From Chloroflexota bacterium (GTDB lineage: Bacteria; Chloroflexota; Limnocylindria; Limnocylindrales; CSP1-4): a stretch of 58,386 nucleotides of DNA. The notes under the pieces are model-generated. The model was not told where the DNA came from. It did no database searches and worked only from the letters and a program-made list of their open reading frames with translations. Location: assembly GCA_021813655.1 (NCBI GenBank), contig JAKAJU010000183.1, positions 1 through 58,386 of the forward strand, read 5' to 3'. The position numbers were made by a program, and so were the translations under genes. Shown here in pieces: positions 1 to 8,415 of the stretch. Each line of letters starts with the position of its first letter. Position 1 is the stretch's first letter.

Positions 1-459
1 GGCGTCGATCCGGGCGCGGTCGGCCGCTTCTCGCGCGGCGTCGCTCGCGCGGCGGCTCGAGGCGAGTGCGGCGAGACGGGCGCGCCGCATCGCGGCGACA
101 CCGGCGACCGGCTCGGCGGCGCGGATGAGGACCGCTGCGGCCGTCCCGTCGACACCGCAGACCACGTTGAGGCAGAGATGCATGCCGTAGACACGATAGA
201 CGTAGGCGTGCCCGGCCGGCCCGAACATGGGGGCGTTGCGGGGCGTCCTGCCGGTCCGGGCATGGGACGCACGGTCCTCCGGTCCCGCGTACGCCTCGAC
301 CTCAACGATGCGGACGACGCGCGACTCGGCCGCGTCGACGCGCACGAGCAGGGCCCCGAGCAGGCGACGCGCAGCCTCGGGCGCGTCGACTGCGAGGAGG
401 GCGCGCGGGAAGGTCGAGAGGGCGTCCTGGGCCGCGACGCCGTGCGGGCGCGGGCTCAG
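1..459 (-). CDS. mpg: 3-methyladenine DNA glycosylase (AAG/MPG family), 3' end cut by the window
   Basis: Base-excision repair enzyme that removes alkylated purines. The minus-strand reading frame contains the family signatures in order: [10 protein letters not shown], the catalytic-site segment [41 protein letters not shown] and LCLNVVC. These match the AAG fold used by bacterial Mpg proteins, including the active-site Glu of VEAY and the YVY/YGMH substrate pocket. The stop codon lies left of position 1, so only about 150 residues are present. The start is uncertain. No ATG or GTG lies near the expected N-terminus, and the best-placed codon is a CTG at 457-459 that overlaps the cvpA stop; a GTG further inside would remove conserved sequence. 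The cvpA overlap suggests translational coupling. Confidence 0.85.
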   Translation of the reverse strand, partial: MSPRPHGVAAQDALSTFPRALLAVDAPEAARRLLGALLVRVDAAESRVVRIVEVEAYAGPEDRASHARTGRTPRNAPMFGPAGHAYVYRVYGMHLCLNVVCGVDGTAAAVLIRAAEPVAGVAAMRRARLAALASSRRASDAAREAADRARIDA

Positions 460-1028
460 TGGACGAGCAGGACGCGGAGCGAGTCGGGGATGAGCGGGCC
501 GGTGCTCGCGATGAAGACCGGGATGAGGGTGTCGACGGCGACCCGGCCCATGGTGGAGATGGCGATGTCGGTGTAGATGGTGCGGAGCCACGGGTATTCG
601 TTCGGGTCGTAGTGGAGCCCGGGCGCGCCGAAGTACGACGCGAGGATGACCGCCCCGATCCCGAGGATGAGCGTGACTTCGACGACCCCCAGGACGCCGC
701 CGAGGATCTCGTCCACCCACTCCTTGTCCTCGACGACGGGGGCTCGACGGTAGGAGCCCTGGATGAGGACCGACAAGAAGATGAAGAGGACGATGAAGAG
801 CCCGCCGAAGGCGAGCATCGTCACGTACTCGGCCGTGTACTGCGTCCAGTTCGCCGCGAGGATCTCGCCGACGGGAACGCGCAGGTTCGCCGCGAGGATG
901 AACGCGATCATCGTGGCGGCGATGCCGAGCAGGCGACGGACGACGCCCTGGATGAAGCCGACGATGAATCCGGCGATCAGGACCGCGATGAAGAGCAGAT
1001 CGAAGATCGCGATCCCGTACTGGGTCAC
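456..1028 (-). CDS. CvpA-family integral membrane protein
   Basis: A 190-residue membrane protein with about four hydrophobic segments: one at the N-terminus beginning [17 protein letters not shown], then near residues 40, 75 and 125. It keeps the CvpA/colicin-V-production pattern G-x3-G-x2-R after the first helix (here [11 protein letters not shown]). E. coli CvpA is linked to envelope homeostasis, but the biochemical role of this family is unsettled. I chose the GTG at 1026-1028 because GGGGGAGG lies just upstream; a longer ATG frame only adds an Arg/Gly-rich segment unlike the family. It sits between pheT and mpg and overlaps mpg, so it is probably at the end of the same transcript. Confidence 0.8.
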   Translation of the reverse strand: MTQYGIAIFDLLFIAVLIAGFIVGFIQGVVRRLLGIAATMIAFILAANLRVPVGEILAANWTQYTAEYVTMLAFGGLFIVLFIFLSVLIQGSYRRAPVVEDKEWVDEILGGVLGVVEVTLILGIGAVILASYFGAPGLHYDPNEYPWLRTIYTDIAISTMGRVAVDTLIPVFIASTGPLIPDSLRVLLVH

Positions 1029-1164
1029 CGTCGCGCCTCCCCCGCCGTCCCGGCCATGCGTCCTGCCGCCGCGGCGAGGATAGCACCGGCCGGCGGGCGT
1101 CCCCGGCCGGCGGGCGCGGGGCGCCACGAGCGCACGTCGTCCACGGCGTCCCCCATCTGTCGCG

Positions 1165-3699
1165 TCAGGTCCTGATCCGGCCTCCGAGCTCGGCGGCGAG
1201 CGCGTCCGTCACCGTGGCCACGACCCCGTCGACCTCCGCGTCCGTCAGCGTCCGGTCCGCCGCCTGGAGGACGAGGTGGATCGCGAGACTCCGCTCGTCG
1301 GGGGCGAGGGGCGCCCCCTGGTAGACGTCGAAGAGGCGAAGATCCTGGAGCAGATCGCCGGCGGCACGGCCGGCCGTCGCCAGGACCGCCGCGGCGGTCA
1401 CGCCGTCGCCCACGACGACGGCGAGGTCGCGTTCCACGGACTGGAAGCGCGGCAGTGCTCGGGCGCGTGGCGCGGCGAGGGACCCGCCCGCGAGGCCGGC
1501 GATCGCGAGCTCCGCCACGAGGACGCGGGGAGCGCGGACCTCCCACGCCGCGGCGACGGCCGGGTGGAGCTCCGCGACGTGGCCGGAGAGTGCGAGGTCG
1601 CCGGGAGCGGTGACCAGCCCGACGGCGCGCGGGCCGCCGGACTCCGGGAGCACCGCCCGGACGCGCGCCGCGCGCCCGGGGTGGAAGGGGTTCCCGCGGC
1701 GGTCTGCCGTGAAGGCGACGCGCCCGAGGCCCAGGCGCTCGGCGACGAGCTCGACCACGGCCTTCGCGTCGTCGAGGTCGGCCGGGCGCGCGGGACGGTT
1801 CCAGGCCGGCGGGTCGGCGGGCCCGGCGAGCAGGAACGCGAGCCGCCACCACTCCCGGGCGCGTCCTCCTTCGGCCGCATAGCCCTTCCCCGCCTCGAAG
1901 ATCGCGACGCGCTCCGCGCCGTGGCGCTCGTTCGCCGCGAGGATCTCGAGCAGGCTGGCGGGCAGGTGCTGGCGGAGAACGGAGTGCTGCTGGGAGAGCG
2001 GGTTGCGGACGGTGATGACGGTCCCGCCGGAGGGCTCCTCCCCGCTCGGGATCTCCGCGTCGTCGGGCCACGGGAAGTCAGCGGCCGACCGCGGGGAGAC
2101 GAGCGCGTGGGTGAGGACCTCGGTGAGGCCGGCGCCGACGAGAGCCTCCCGGACCGCGTCGCGCACGCCGAGCGGCGACGGCCGGAACGACGGCATGAGC
2201 GTCTCGGGCGTGCGCGTGGGCACCGTGTCGTAGCCGCCGACGCGCGCGATCTCCTCCGCGACATCCGCCTCGATGACGATGTCGCGGCGCCACGTGGGCA
2301 CGGACGCGACGAGCGTATCGACGCCGGGCTCGACGATGAGCGGGTCCGTCCCGATCGCCACGACGACCGGCGTGCCGGCGGGAGCCACCTCGGTGCCCAC
2401 GCCGACGCGCGCGAGCAGCGCGCGCTGCTCGTCGGCGGCCCGGGCCGTCCCGAGGAGTCGCTCGATCCGCGACGGCCTGAACGCGACGCGCGACGGGCCC
2501 GGCTCGCGCGGGTCCGTGTCCACGCGGCCGCGAAGGACCGAGCCACCGGACCACGCCACGATGAGCGATGCGACCCGGTCCGCCCCGACGCGTGCCGCCG
2601 GGACGTCCTGGCCCTTCTCGAACCGCAGGCTCGCCTCGGACCGGAGCGCGTACCGCTGACCGGTGCGGCGGATGCTCACGGGGTCGAAGATCGCCGACTC
2701 GACGATGACGTCCGTCGTGTCGTCGGCGACCTCGGACCCGGCCCCGCCCATGACGCCCGCGATCCCGATCGGCCCGGTGGGGTCGGCGATGATGAGCGTC
2801 TCGGGATCGAGTTCGCGCACGACGTGGTCGAGGGTCTCGAGTCGCTCACCGTGCCGCGCGAGGCGGACGACGATCGTCCCGTCGCGTACGGCACGGGCGT
2901 CGAAGGCGTGGGTCGGCTTGCCGAGCTCGAGCATGACGTAGTTGGACGCGTCCACGACGTTGCTGACCGGGCGCATTCCCGCGGCCCTCAGGCGCATCTG
3001 GACGAGGTCCGGCGACGGGCCCACCCGGACGCCGGTCACCCAGCGCCCGACGAAGCGGGTGCAGAGCCCGGGCTCGTCGACGATCACGCGGAGCCGATCG
3101 GCCACGCCGGGGTCCGTCTCCACGATCTCCACCGTCGGGTGGCGGACGGGCGCTCCGGTCACCGCGGAGACCTCGCGGGCGAGGCCGATGAGGCTGAGCG
3201 CGTCGCCGCGGTTCGGCTTGACGTCGACGTCGAGCACGATGTCGCCGTAGAGGTCGGACAGGTCGACGCCGAGGGGTGTCTCGGGCGGCAGGATGAGGAT
3301 CCCGTCCGCGTCGGTCGTCAGCTGGAGCTCGTCGCCCGAGCAGAGCATCCCCTCGCTCGCGATGCCCATCTTCTCGGTGCGCTCGATCCGTCGGTCACCC
3401 GGGAGGACCGCGCCGGGGAGGGCCACCGGGACGCGCTGGCCGGGGGCGATGTTCGTCGCGCCGCACACGATGCGGAGGGGCTCGCCGGACCCGATGGTGA
3501 CCGTCGTGAGCGAGAGGCGGTCCGCCCGCGGGTGTCGTTCGACCGTCAGGAGCTCGCCGACGACGACGGAGCGCCACGCGGCTCCCCACCGCTCGATCGC
3601 CTCGACCTCCATCCCGAGGAGGGTGAGCCGCTCGGCGAGGACCGCCAGGTCGACGTCGACGTCGACGTAGTCGCGGAGCCAGGAGAGCGGGACCCTCAT
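1165..3699 (-). CDS. pheT: phenylalanyl-tRNA synthetase beta subunit
   Basis: Beta subunit of the alpha2-beta2 PheRS, 844 residues, a normal bacterial length. The order of domains is typical: N-terminal MRVPLSWLRDYV, an EMAP-type tRNA-binding domain (GGEPLRIVCGA-like segment, residues about 40-150), the B3/B4 editing domain (residues about 210-390), the B5 DNA-binding-like domain, the catalytic-like core with the VRNPLSQQHSVLRQHL segment, and a C-terminal FDX-ACB anticodon-binding domain (RFQSVERDLAVVV, FDVYQG). The start ATG overlaps the pheS stop (ATGA), so alpha and beta are translationally coupled. The extra 78 codons of the open frame upstream lie inside pheS and are not coding in this frame. 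Confidence 0.98.
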   Translation of the reverse strand: MRVPLSWLRDYVDVDVDLAVLAERLTLLGMEVEAIERWGAAWRSVVVGELLTVERHPRADRLSLTTVTIGSGEPLRIVCGATNIAPGQRVPVALPGAVLPGDRRIERTEKMGIASEGMLCSGDELQLTTDADGILILPPETPLGVDLSDLYGDIVLDVDVKPNRGDALSLIGLAREVSAVTGAPVRHPTVEIVETDPGVADRLRVIVDEPGLCTRFVGRWVTGVRVGPSPDLVQMRLRAAGMRPVSNVVDASNYVMLELGKPTHAFDARAVRDGTIVVRLARHGERLETLDHVVRELDPETLIIADPTGPIGIAGVMGGAGSEVADDTTDVIVESAIFDPVSIRRTGQRYALRSEASLRFEKGQDVPAARVGADRVASLIVAWSGGSVLRGRVDTDPREPGPSRVAFRPSRIERLLGTARAADEQRALLARVGVGTEVAPAGTPVVVAIGTDPLIVEPGVDTLVASVPTWRRDIVIEADVAEEIARVGGYDTVPTRTPETLMPSFRPSPLGVRDAVREALVGAGLTEVLTHALVSPRSAADFPWPDDAEIPSGEEPSGGTVITVRNPLSQQHSVLRQHLPASLLEILAANERHGAERVAIFEAGKGYAAEGGRAREWWRLAFLLAGPADPPAWNRPARPADLDDAKAVVELVAERLGLGRVAFTADRRGNPFHPGRAARVRAVLPESGGPRAVGLVTAPGDLALSGHVAELHPAVAAAWEVRAPRVLVAELAIAGLAGGSLAAPRARALPRFQSVERDLAVVVGDGVTAAAVLATAGRAAGDLLQDLRLFDVYQGAPLAPDERSLAIHLVLQAADRTLTDAEVDGVVATVTDALAAELGGRIRT

Positions 3700-4736
3700 C
3701 GGAACTGCTCCAGGAAGCGAAGGTCGTTCTCCATGAAGAGGCGGAGGTCGTGGACGCCGTGGCGCAGCATCGCGATCCGCTCCACGCCCATCCCGAACGC
3801 GAAGCCCTGGTACCGCTCCGGGTCGATGCCGCCGTTGCGGAGGACGACCGGGTGGACCATGCCGGCGCCCAGGATGGTCATCCAGCCGGTCCGGCCGCAC
3901 GCCGGGCACCCCGAGCCATCGCAGACGACACATCCGACGTCGAACGCGACCGACGGCTCCGTGAACGGGTAGTAGCCCGGGCGGAAGCGGGTCGCCCGCC
4001 CGACCCCGAAGAGCGCGTGGCCGAACTCCTCGAGGAGGCCCTTCAGATCAGCGAGGCTCGTCCCCTCGTCCACCATGAGCCCCTCGACCTGGAAGAATTC
4101 GAACCCGTGGCTCGCGTCGACCGCCTCGTAGCGGAAGCAGCGTCCCGGCAGCAGCGCACGGATCGGCGGGCGCGTCTCGCGCATGACGCGGATCTGGCCG
4201 GGCGACGTGTGCGTGCGCAGGAGGTGGTCCGGGATGTCCACGTAGAGCGTGTCCCAGAGGTCGCGCGCCGGGTGATCCGCGGGGATGTTGAGCATCTGGA
4301 AGTTGGTGACGTCGTCCTCGACCTCCGGGCCCTCGTAGACGACGAACCCGAACCGGCCGAAGACCTCGTCGATCGCCGCGATCGTCTCGGCGATCGGGTG
4401 GCGCGTTCCGCGCGCGATCCGGCGGCCCGGCGTCGTGACGTCGACGGCCTCGGCGGCGAGGCGTGCGATGAGGGCCGCGCCGCGCAGGTCCCGGCTTCGC
4501 TCGCTCACCGCGGCCTCGACGGCCTCGCGGACCTCGTTGCCGACCGCGCCCATCCGAGGACGGTCCTCGGCGGGCAGGCGCCCGATCCCGCGGAGGAGCT
4601 CCGTGATGGCGCCCTTGCGGCCGAGGAACGCGAGCTGGGCCGCGTCGAGCGCTGCCGGGTCGGCGGCGGTCGCCACGGCGTCGAGCGCGTCCGATCGGAG
4701 GCGCTCGAGCTGCGCGGTCATCGTCCCGAGGTCCAC
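3696..4736 (-). CDS. pheS: phenylalanyl-tRNA synthetase alpha subunit
   Basis: Catalytic subunit of PheRS, 346 residues. Visible features are an N-terminal coiled-coil domain (residues about 1-90), class II motif 1 around HPIAETIAAIDEVFGRFGF, motif 2 with FRYEAVDASHGFEFFQVEG, a Cys cluster CVVCDGSGCPACGRTGW that is common in bacterial PheS and probably binds zinc, and motif 3 GFAFGMGVERIAMLRHG. The start could be M1 or M6 (MTAQLERL), separated by only five codons. pheS follows rplT by 114 bp and overlaps pheT, giving the classic infC-rpmI-rplT-pheS-pheT order. Confidence 0.98.
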   Translation of the reverse strand: MDLGTMTAQLERLRSDALDAVATAADPAALDAAQLAFLGRKGAITELLRGIGRLPAEDRPRMGAVGNEVREAVEAAVSERSRDLRGAALIARLAAEAVDVTTPGRRIARGTRHPIAETIAAIDEVFGRFGFVVYEGPEVEDDVTNFQMLNIPADHPARDLWDTLYVDIPDHLLRTHTSPGQIRVMRETRPPIRALLPGRCFRYEAVDASHGFEFFQVEGLMVDEGTSLADLKGLLEEFGHALFGVGRATRFRPGYYPFTEPSVAFDVGCVVCDGSGCPACGRTGWMTILGAGMVHPVVLRNGGIDPERYQGFAFGMGVERIAMLRHGVHDLRLFMENDLRFLEQFR

Positions 4737-4781
4737 GGTGCTGGCTCTCTCCTGCGCGTGGGGCTGGCGTGCCGGGAATGC

Positions 4782-4817
4782 CGAGCCCCCGCCGGCCGCG
4801 TCGGGGGCGAGGGCTCG
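4782..4817 (-). other. imperfect hairpin in the rplT-pheS spacer
   Basis: CGAGCCC at 4782-4788 pairs with GGGCTCG at 4811-4817, and the G/C-rich interior adds further pairs. It lies between rplT and pheS, where some bacteria attenuate pheST transcription. There is no U-run after it on the minus strand and I see no Phe-rich leader peptide or T-box core, so it may simply be a processing or partial-termination hairpin. Confidence 0.35.
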
Positions 4818-4850
4818 AAGGTCGCGGAGACGGACCCGGAGTCGGGCCGG

Positions 4851-5201
4851 TCAGGCGCTCTTCGCGGCCTCGGCGATCTGCGCGAAGGTGGCGGTGTCGC
4901 GGACGGCGAGATCCGCGAGGATCTTGCGGTCGAGGGCGATGTCCGCCTTCTTCAGGCCGGCGATGAGCTTGCCGTACGTCGTGCCGTTCTGGCGCGCGCC
5001 GGCGTTGATGCGGATGATCCAGAGCTCGCGCATCTGGCGCTTGCGCTGCTTCCTGTCGCGGGTCGCGTAGGCCATCGCGTGGAGCAGCGCCTCGCGCGCC
5101 GGCTTGACCAGCGTGGATCGTGTCCCGCGACGCCCCTCGGCGTCCTGGAGGAGCCTCTTGTGTCGCTTGTGGGCGGTGACGCCCCGCTTGACGCGTGCCA
5201 T
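4851..5201 (-). CDS. rplT: 50S ribosomal protein L20
   Basis: Large-subunit assembly protein that binds 23S rRNA early. The 116-residue product begins [18 protein letters not shown] and contains the family segments [20 protein letters not shown] and [13 protein letters not shown], and it is highly basic, as expected. It lies 15 bp after rpmI in the infC-rpmI-rplT operon. In several bacteria L20 represses its own operon by binding the mRNA leader; no such leader structure is evident to me here. Confidence 0.98.
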   Translation of the reverse strand: MARVKRGVTAHKRHKRLLQDAEGRRGTRSTLVKPAREALLHAMAYATRDRKQRKRQMRELWIIRINAGARQNGTTYGKLIAGLKKADIALDRKILADLAVRDTATFAQIAEAAKSA

Positions 5202-5216
5202 CTGCGGGTGGTGCTC

Positions 5217-5414
5217 CTACAGGTACGGGAGGAGGCGGCGGACCTGCTCGCGGTGGCCGGGTCCGATGACCTCCTTGCCCGCGTAGCGCCGGGTCCGGCG
5301 CGAGCTCTTGATCTCGAGATGGTGGCCGCGCCACGAGAGGACCCGGATCGGCTTCCCGCTCCCGGTCTTCCCGATGCGCTTCTGCGCGGCCTTATGGCTC
5401 TTCATCTTCGGCAC
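5217..5414 (-). CDS. rpmI: 50S ribosomal protein L35
   Basis: The 65-residue product begins MPKMKSHKAAQKRIGKTGSGK and ends near the RRLLPYL C-terminus typical of L35. It is strongly basic. It starts 7 bp after the infC stop codon and is followed closely by rplT, matching the conserved operon. Confidence 0.97.
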   Translation of the reverse strand: MPKMKSHKAAQKRIGKTGSGKPIRVLSWRGHHLEIKSSRRTRRYAGKEVIGPGHREQVRRLLPYL

Positions 5415-5421
5415 GGTGGCC

Positions 5422-6138
5422 TCACTCTCCCGTCACCGCCGGCTCGGCCACCGCCGGGGCCGGGGCCGACTGGGCCGGCGCCCCGACCGCGGCGGCCGCG
5501 GCTGCCGCCGCTGCTGGAGTCGGCTCTGTCGACGCGACCGGCGCCGTCGCTGCGGCCCCGGGCTCGCGTGTCTTCGGCTTGTGGCTCGAGGCGATGACGA
5601 TGTGCATCGCCCGCCCCTCGAGCAGTGGCGCCCTCTCGAGCACCCCGTGGTCCTTGACTCGGTCGGTGAACTTCGCGAGGAGGTTCCGGCCGATCTCCGG
5701 GTGCGTGAGCTCGCGTCCGCGAAACTGGACCGTCACCTTGATGCGATCGCCTTCCTCGAGGAACTGGATCGCGCGGTGGACCTTCGTGTCGAAGTCGCCG
5801 GTCCCGATCTTGGGCTTGAGCCGGATCTCCTTGAACTCGACCGAGCGCGAGCGACGCTTCGCTTCCTTCTCGCGCTTCGCGAGCTCGTACTTGTACTGTC
5901 CGAAGTCGAGGAGCTTCACGACCGGCGGCGACGCCGTCGGCGCGACCTCCACGAGGTCGTAGCCGCGTTCCTGCGCCAGCCGGAGGGCCTCGCCCGTGGG
6001 CATGACCCCGAGCTGGGCACCGTCCTCGTCCACCACCCGCACCTGCGGGACGCGGATCATGTGGTTGACACGCAGGTCTCGGCTCAGGTTCGACCCCTTC
6101 GTACGTGCTCCGCGGACGCCCGGATGGCCTCCGGGCAT
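5422..6138 (-). CDS. infC: translation initiation factor IF-3
   Basis: IF-3 binds the 30S subunit and checks start-codon and initiator-tRNA pairing. The N domain (SRDLRVNHMIR, VRVVDEDGAQLGVM), the linker rich in Lys/Arg (YELAKREKEAKRRSR) and the C domain (KEIRLKPKIGTGDFDTK, FRGRELTHPEIG) are all present. An Ala/Pro/Val-rich tail of about 55 residues follows, longer than in E. coli. The listed start is the first ATG (238 residues). A shorter start fits the family better: a CTG at 6085-6087, six bases after AAGGGG, would begin exactly at the usual IF-3 N-terminus (LSRDLRVN). IF-3 genes are known for rare start codons that allow autoregulation. Confidence 0.95.
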   Translation of the reverse strand: MPGGHPGVRGARTKGSNLSRDLRVNHMIRVPQVRVVDEDGAQLGVMPTGEALRLAQERGYDLVEVAPTASPPVVKLLDFGQYKYELAKREKEAKRRSRSVEFKEIRLKPKIGTGDFDTKVHRAIQFLEEGDRIKVTVQFRGRELTHPEIGRNLLAKFTDRVKDHGVLERAPLLEGRAMHIVIASSHKPKTREPGAAATAPVASTEPTPAAAAAAAAAVGAPAQSAPAPAVAEPAVTGE

Positions 6139-6167
6139 GCGTCATCCCGGGCCTCGGCGCCCGCGGG

Positions 6168-6197
6168 ACTATACCATGCGCTCGCGCCGCCAGACAA
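6168..6197 (-). promoter_or_regulatory. sigma-70-type promoter for infC-rpmI-rplT
   Basis: Read on the minus strand, TTGTCT (6192-6197) and TATAGT (6168-6173) are separated by 18 bp. Transcription would begin near 6161, giving a 5' UTR of about 22 nt to the ATG at 6138 or about 73 nt to the CTG at 6087. It lies in the thrS-infC gap, so infC can be expressed independently of the thrS T-box. Confidence 0.65.
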
Positions 6198-6231
6198 TCG
6201 CGTGACGCATCTCGCCCCCCTCGGGCGCCGA

Positions 6232-8082
6232 TCAGACGACACGGTCCCGGACCTCGGCGACCAGGCGCTCCGCGAGGTCGTCCCACCCGACGCCCGGCTC
6301 CTGCGCGCCCGAGCGCGACCGGAGCGCGACGGTCCGCGTCGTGAGCTCGCGATCGCCCAGGACGAGCATGTAGGGGACCTTCTGCTCCTGGGCGAGACGG
6401 ATCTTGTTCTGCATCCGGTTGTCGGAGTCATCGACCTCCACGCGGAGGCCTCGCGCTCGCAGGAGGGCTGCGAGGTCGTTCGCGCCGGCCACATGGCGGT
6501 CGGCGATCGGGACGACCACCGCCTGCACCGGCGCGCACCAGATGGGGAACGCGCCGGCGAAGTGCTCGGTCAGGACGCCGATGAACCGCTCGAGCGAGCC
6601 GTAGATCGCCCGGTGGATCGCGACGGGCCTCTGCTGGCGGCCCTCCTCGTCGATGTACCAGAGGTCGAACCGCTCCGGGAGCATGACCCGGTCGACCTGG
6701 ATGGTCGCCGTCTGCCATTCGCGACCCAGCGCGTCCTCGATCTGGATGTCGATCTTCGGCGCGTAGAACGCGCCGTCCCCGGGCTTCTCGCGGTAGGCGA
6801 GGCCGGATCGCTCGAGCTCGCGCCGCATGAGCGCCTCGGTCTGCTCCCAGACGGCCGGGTCCCCGAGCGCCTTGTCCGGCCGCGTCCCGAAGGTCAGCTT
6901 CGGCTCAAGGCCGAACCACGAGTACGCCTCGCGGACCTCGCCCATGAGTCCCTCGATCTCGGCCCCGATCTGGTCGGGACGCACGTAGATGTGGGCGTCG
7001 TCGGTGACGAAGTGCCGGACCCGGGTCAGGCCGGACAGCACGCCCGACAGCTCGTTGCGATGGAGGACCCCGTACTCGGCGAGTCGGAGCGGCAGGTCGC
7101 GATACGAGCGGACCCGGCTCCGGTAGATGTACGTCGACTCCGGGCAGTTCATCGGCTTGAGGCTGAACGTCTGCTCCTCGGCCTCGACAAGGAACATGTT
7201 GTCGCGGTAGTGCTCCCAGTGGCCCGAGCGCTCCCAGAGCTTCTGGTGCACGAGCGGTGGCGTGTAGACCTCCTGGTAGCCGCGACGCGCCTGGATCTCG
7301 CGCATGCCCTCCCGAAGCGCCTGGTAGAGCGTCCAGCCCTTCGGATGCCAGAACGCGGCGCCCGGTGCCACGTCATGGAAGCTGAAGAGGTCGAGCGCGA
7401 CGCCGAGGCGGCGGTGGTCACGCTTCTTCGCCTCCTCCCGTCGCCAGAGGTAGCGGTCGAGGTCCTCCTGGGTCGACCAGACGGTGCCGTAGATGCGCTG
7501 GAGCATCGGCCGGGCCTGGTCGCCGCGCCAGTAGGCTCCCGCGATCGCCAGGAGCTTGAACGGCCCGATCCTGCCCGTGCTCGCAACGTGGGGGCCCTTG
7601 CACAGGTCCGTGAAGGGTCCGTGCTCGTAGAAGGTCGTCTCGGGTGGGGGTGTGCCGTCGGCGCGTGCCCGCGACGCCAGGTCGTCGAGGATCTCGATCT
7701 TGTAGAGCTGACCCCTGCCCTCGACGAGCGCCCGCGCGTCGTCGAAGGGGACCTCGCGCCGGACGAACGGGTGGTCGGCCGCCACGCTCATGCGCATCCG
7801 CTCCTCGATCGCCGAGAGGTCGTCGGGCGTGAGGGGTCGCGGGAGGTCGAAGTCGTAGTAGAAGCCGTCCTCGATCGCCGGGCCGATCCCGAGCCGGGCA
7901 TCGGGGAAGAGGTCGAGGACCGCCTCGGCCATGACGTGCGCTGTCGAGTGGCGCATCGCGTCGAGGTCGGAGTGCGCGCCGGCGTCGAGGAGCTCGTCGG
8001 CCGAGCCCCGTGCGGGTGCGGGCGGGAGGATCTCCTCCGCCTCGGCTCCCCCACCCTGTCCTGCAGTCTGCGCGCCCGCCAT
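6232..8082 (-). CDS. thrS: threonyl-tRNA synthetase (no N-terminal TGS domain)
   Basis: Class II synthetase, 616 residues. The editing domain shows HSTAHVMAEAV (residues about 44-54), DGFYYDFDLP and the second editing His in YKIEILDD-flanked sequence. The catalytic core has HPKGWTLYQALREGM, PMNCPESTYIYRS (zinc Cys), motif 2 LHRNELSGVLSGLTRVRHF with DDAHIY (zinc His), and motif 3 with PVAIHRAIYGSLERFIG (zinc His). The anticodon-binding domain at the C-terminus is complete. Before the HSTAH motif there are only about 43 low-complexity Gly/Ala/Glu residues instead of the roughly 60-residue TGS (N1) domain of E. coli ThrRS. GGAGG precedes the ATG. Expression should follow the T-box leader upstream. 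Confidence 0.97.
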   Translation of the reverse strand: MAGAQTAGQGGGAEAEEILPPAPARGSADELLDAGAHSDLDAMRHSTAHVMAEAVLDLFPDARLGIGPAIEDGFYYDFDLPRPLTPDDLSAIEERMRMSVAADHPFVRREVPFDDARALVEGRGQLYKIEILDDLASRARADGTPPPETTFYEHGPFTDLCKGPHVASTGRIGPFKLLAIAGAYWRGDQARPMLQRIYGTVWSTQEDLDRYLWRREEAKKRDHRRLGVALDLFSFHDVAPGAAFWHPKGWTLYQALREGMREIQARRGYQEVYTPPLVHQKLWERSGHWEHYRDNMFLVEAEEQTFSLKPMNCPESTYIYRSRVRSYRDLPLRLAEYGVLHRNELSGVLSGLTRVRHFVTDDAHIYVRPDQIGAEIEGLMGEVREAYSWFGLEPKLTFGTRPDKALGDPAVWEQTEALMRRELERSGLAYREKPGDGAFYAPKIDIQIEDALGREWQTATIQVDRVMLPERFDLWYIDEEGRQQRPVAIHRAIYGSLERFIGVLTEHFAGAFPIWCAPVQAVVVPIADRHVAGANDLAALLRARGLRVEVDDSDNRMQNKIRLAQEQKVPYMLVLGDRELTTRTVALRSRSGAQEPGVGWDDLAERLVAEVRDRVV

Positions 8083-8102
8083 GTCGACCTCCAGAGAAAC
8101 GA

Positions 8103-8292
8103 TGACGCCCCTCGTCCCGACAGGACGAGAGGCGTGCCTCCCGCGGTCCCACCCGCCTTCGCGCCCGCCGCAGCGAACCGCGCTCTCGTGCCGCGCTAAC
8201 GGGCGGACCCGGGCCGGTTCACCGGCCGCTCACGGGTGGTGCCGGGCCGGCGGTCCGCCGTCGCGGCTCTCAGCCTTGGGTCGCGACTCTCT
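8103..8292 (-). promoter_or_regulatory. T-box riboswitch leader of thrS
   Basis: The minus strand carries the conserved T-box bulge GGGTGGGACCGCG at 8142-8154. Its flanks form the antiterminator: AGGCG (8154-8158) pairs with CGCCT (8130-8134). That CGCCT is also the first part of the terminator 5' arm, so the two structures are mutually exclusive. Further upstream, AGAGAGTC (8285-8292) and GGCTGAGAGCC (8265-8275) resemble the conserved distal Stem I motifs. Two adjacent ACC (Thr) triplets at 8235-8240, before CGTGAGC, are candidate specifier codons. Uncharged tRNA-Thr would stabilise the antiterminator and allow thrS transcription. The outer limits are approximate. Confidence 0.9.
8106..8134 (-). 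terminator. T-box-controlled intrinsic terminator before thrS
   Basis: A 12-bp stem with one G-U pair (8106-8117 with 8123-8134) and a five-base loop, followed on the minus strand by a short T-containing stretch (GTTTCTCT) before the thrS ribosome site. Its 5' arm overlaps the antiterminator. Confidence 0.85.
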
Positions 8293-8341
8293 GGGGCGCC
8301 GTGCCGGCGGGCATGTCCCGCTCGACGCGTTCGGATGATGG

Positions 8342-8415
8342 TGGGCGGTAGAGGACTTGAACCTCTGACCTCATGCATGTCAAGCATGCGCTCTAACCAA
8401 CTGAGCTAACCGCCC
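8342..8415 (-). tRNA. tRNA-Val (anticodon GAC)
   Basis: The minus strand folds into a cloverleaf: acceptor GGGCGGT/ACCGCCC, D-arm TAGCTCAGTTGGTTAGAGC, anticodon loop TTGACAT giving GAC, and T-arm AGAGG-TTCAAGT-CCTCT. The discriminator is A at 8342 and CCA is encoded at 8339-8341. It reads toward the thrS T-box leader with only about 46 bp between them and no clear -10 box, so thrS may be cotranscribed with it. A TATCCT box at 8428-8433, 12 bp before the tRNA, is the likely -10 element. Confidence 0.97.

Noticed and set aside
1276..3972. An 898-codon plus-strand open frame over pheT
   Set aside because: It is a shadow of pheT, whose domains are certain; its composition is dominated by Arg, Asp and Gly.
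4737..4850. T-box or Phe leader-peptide attenuation before pheS
   Set aside because: I found neither the GGGTGG-ACCGCG core nor a Phe-rich short frame with a terminator; only an imperfect hairpin is present.
5308..8199. A 963-codon plus-strand open frame antisense to thrS and infC
   Set aside because: It is the complement of confidently identified thrS, infC and rpmI coding sequence, is rich in Arg, Asp and Leu and matches no family; long antisense frames are expected at this GC content.
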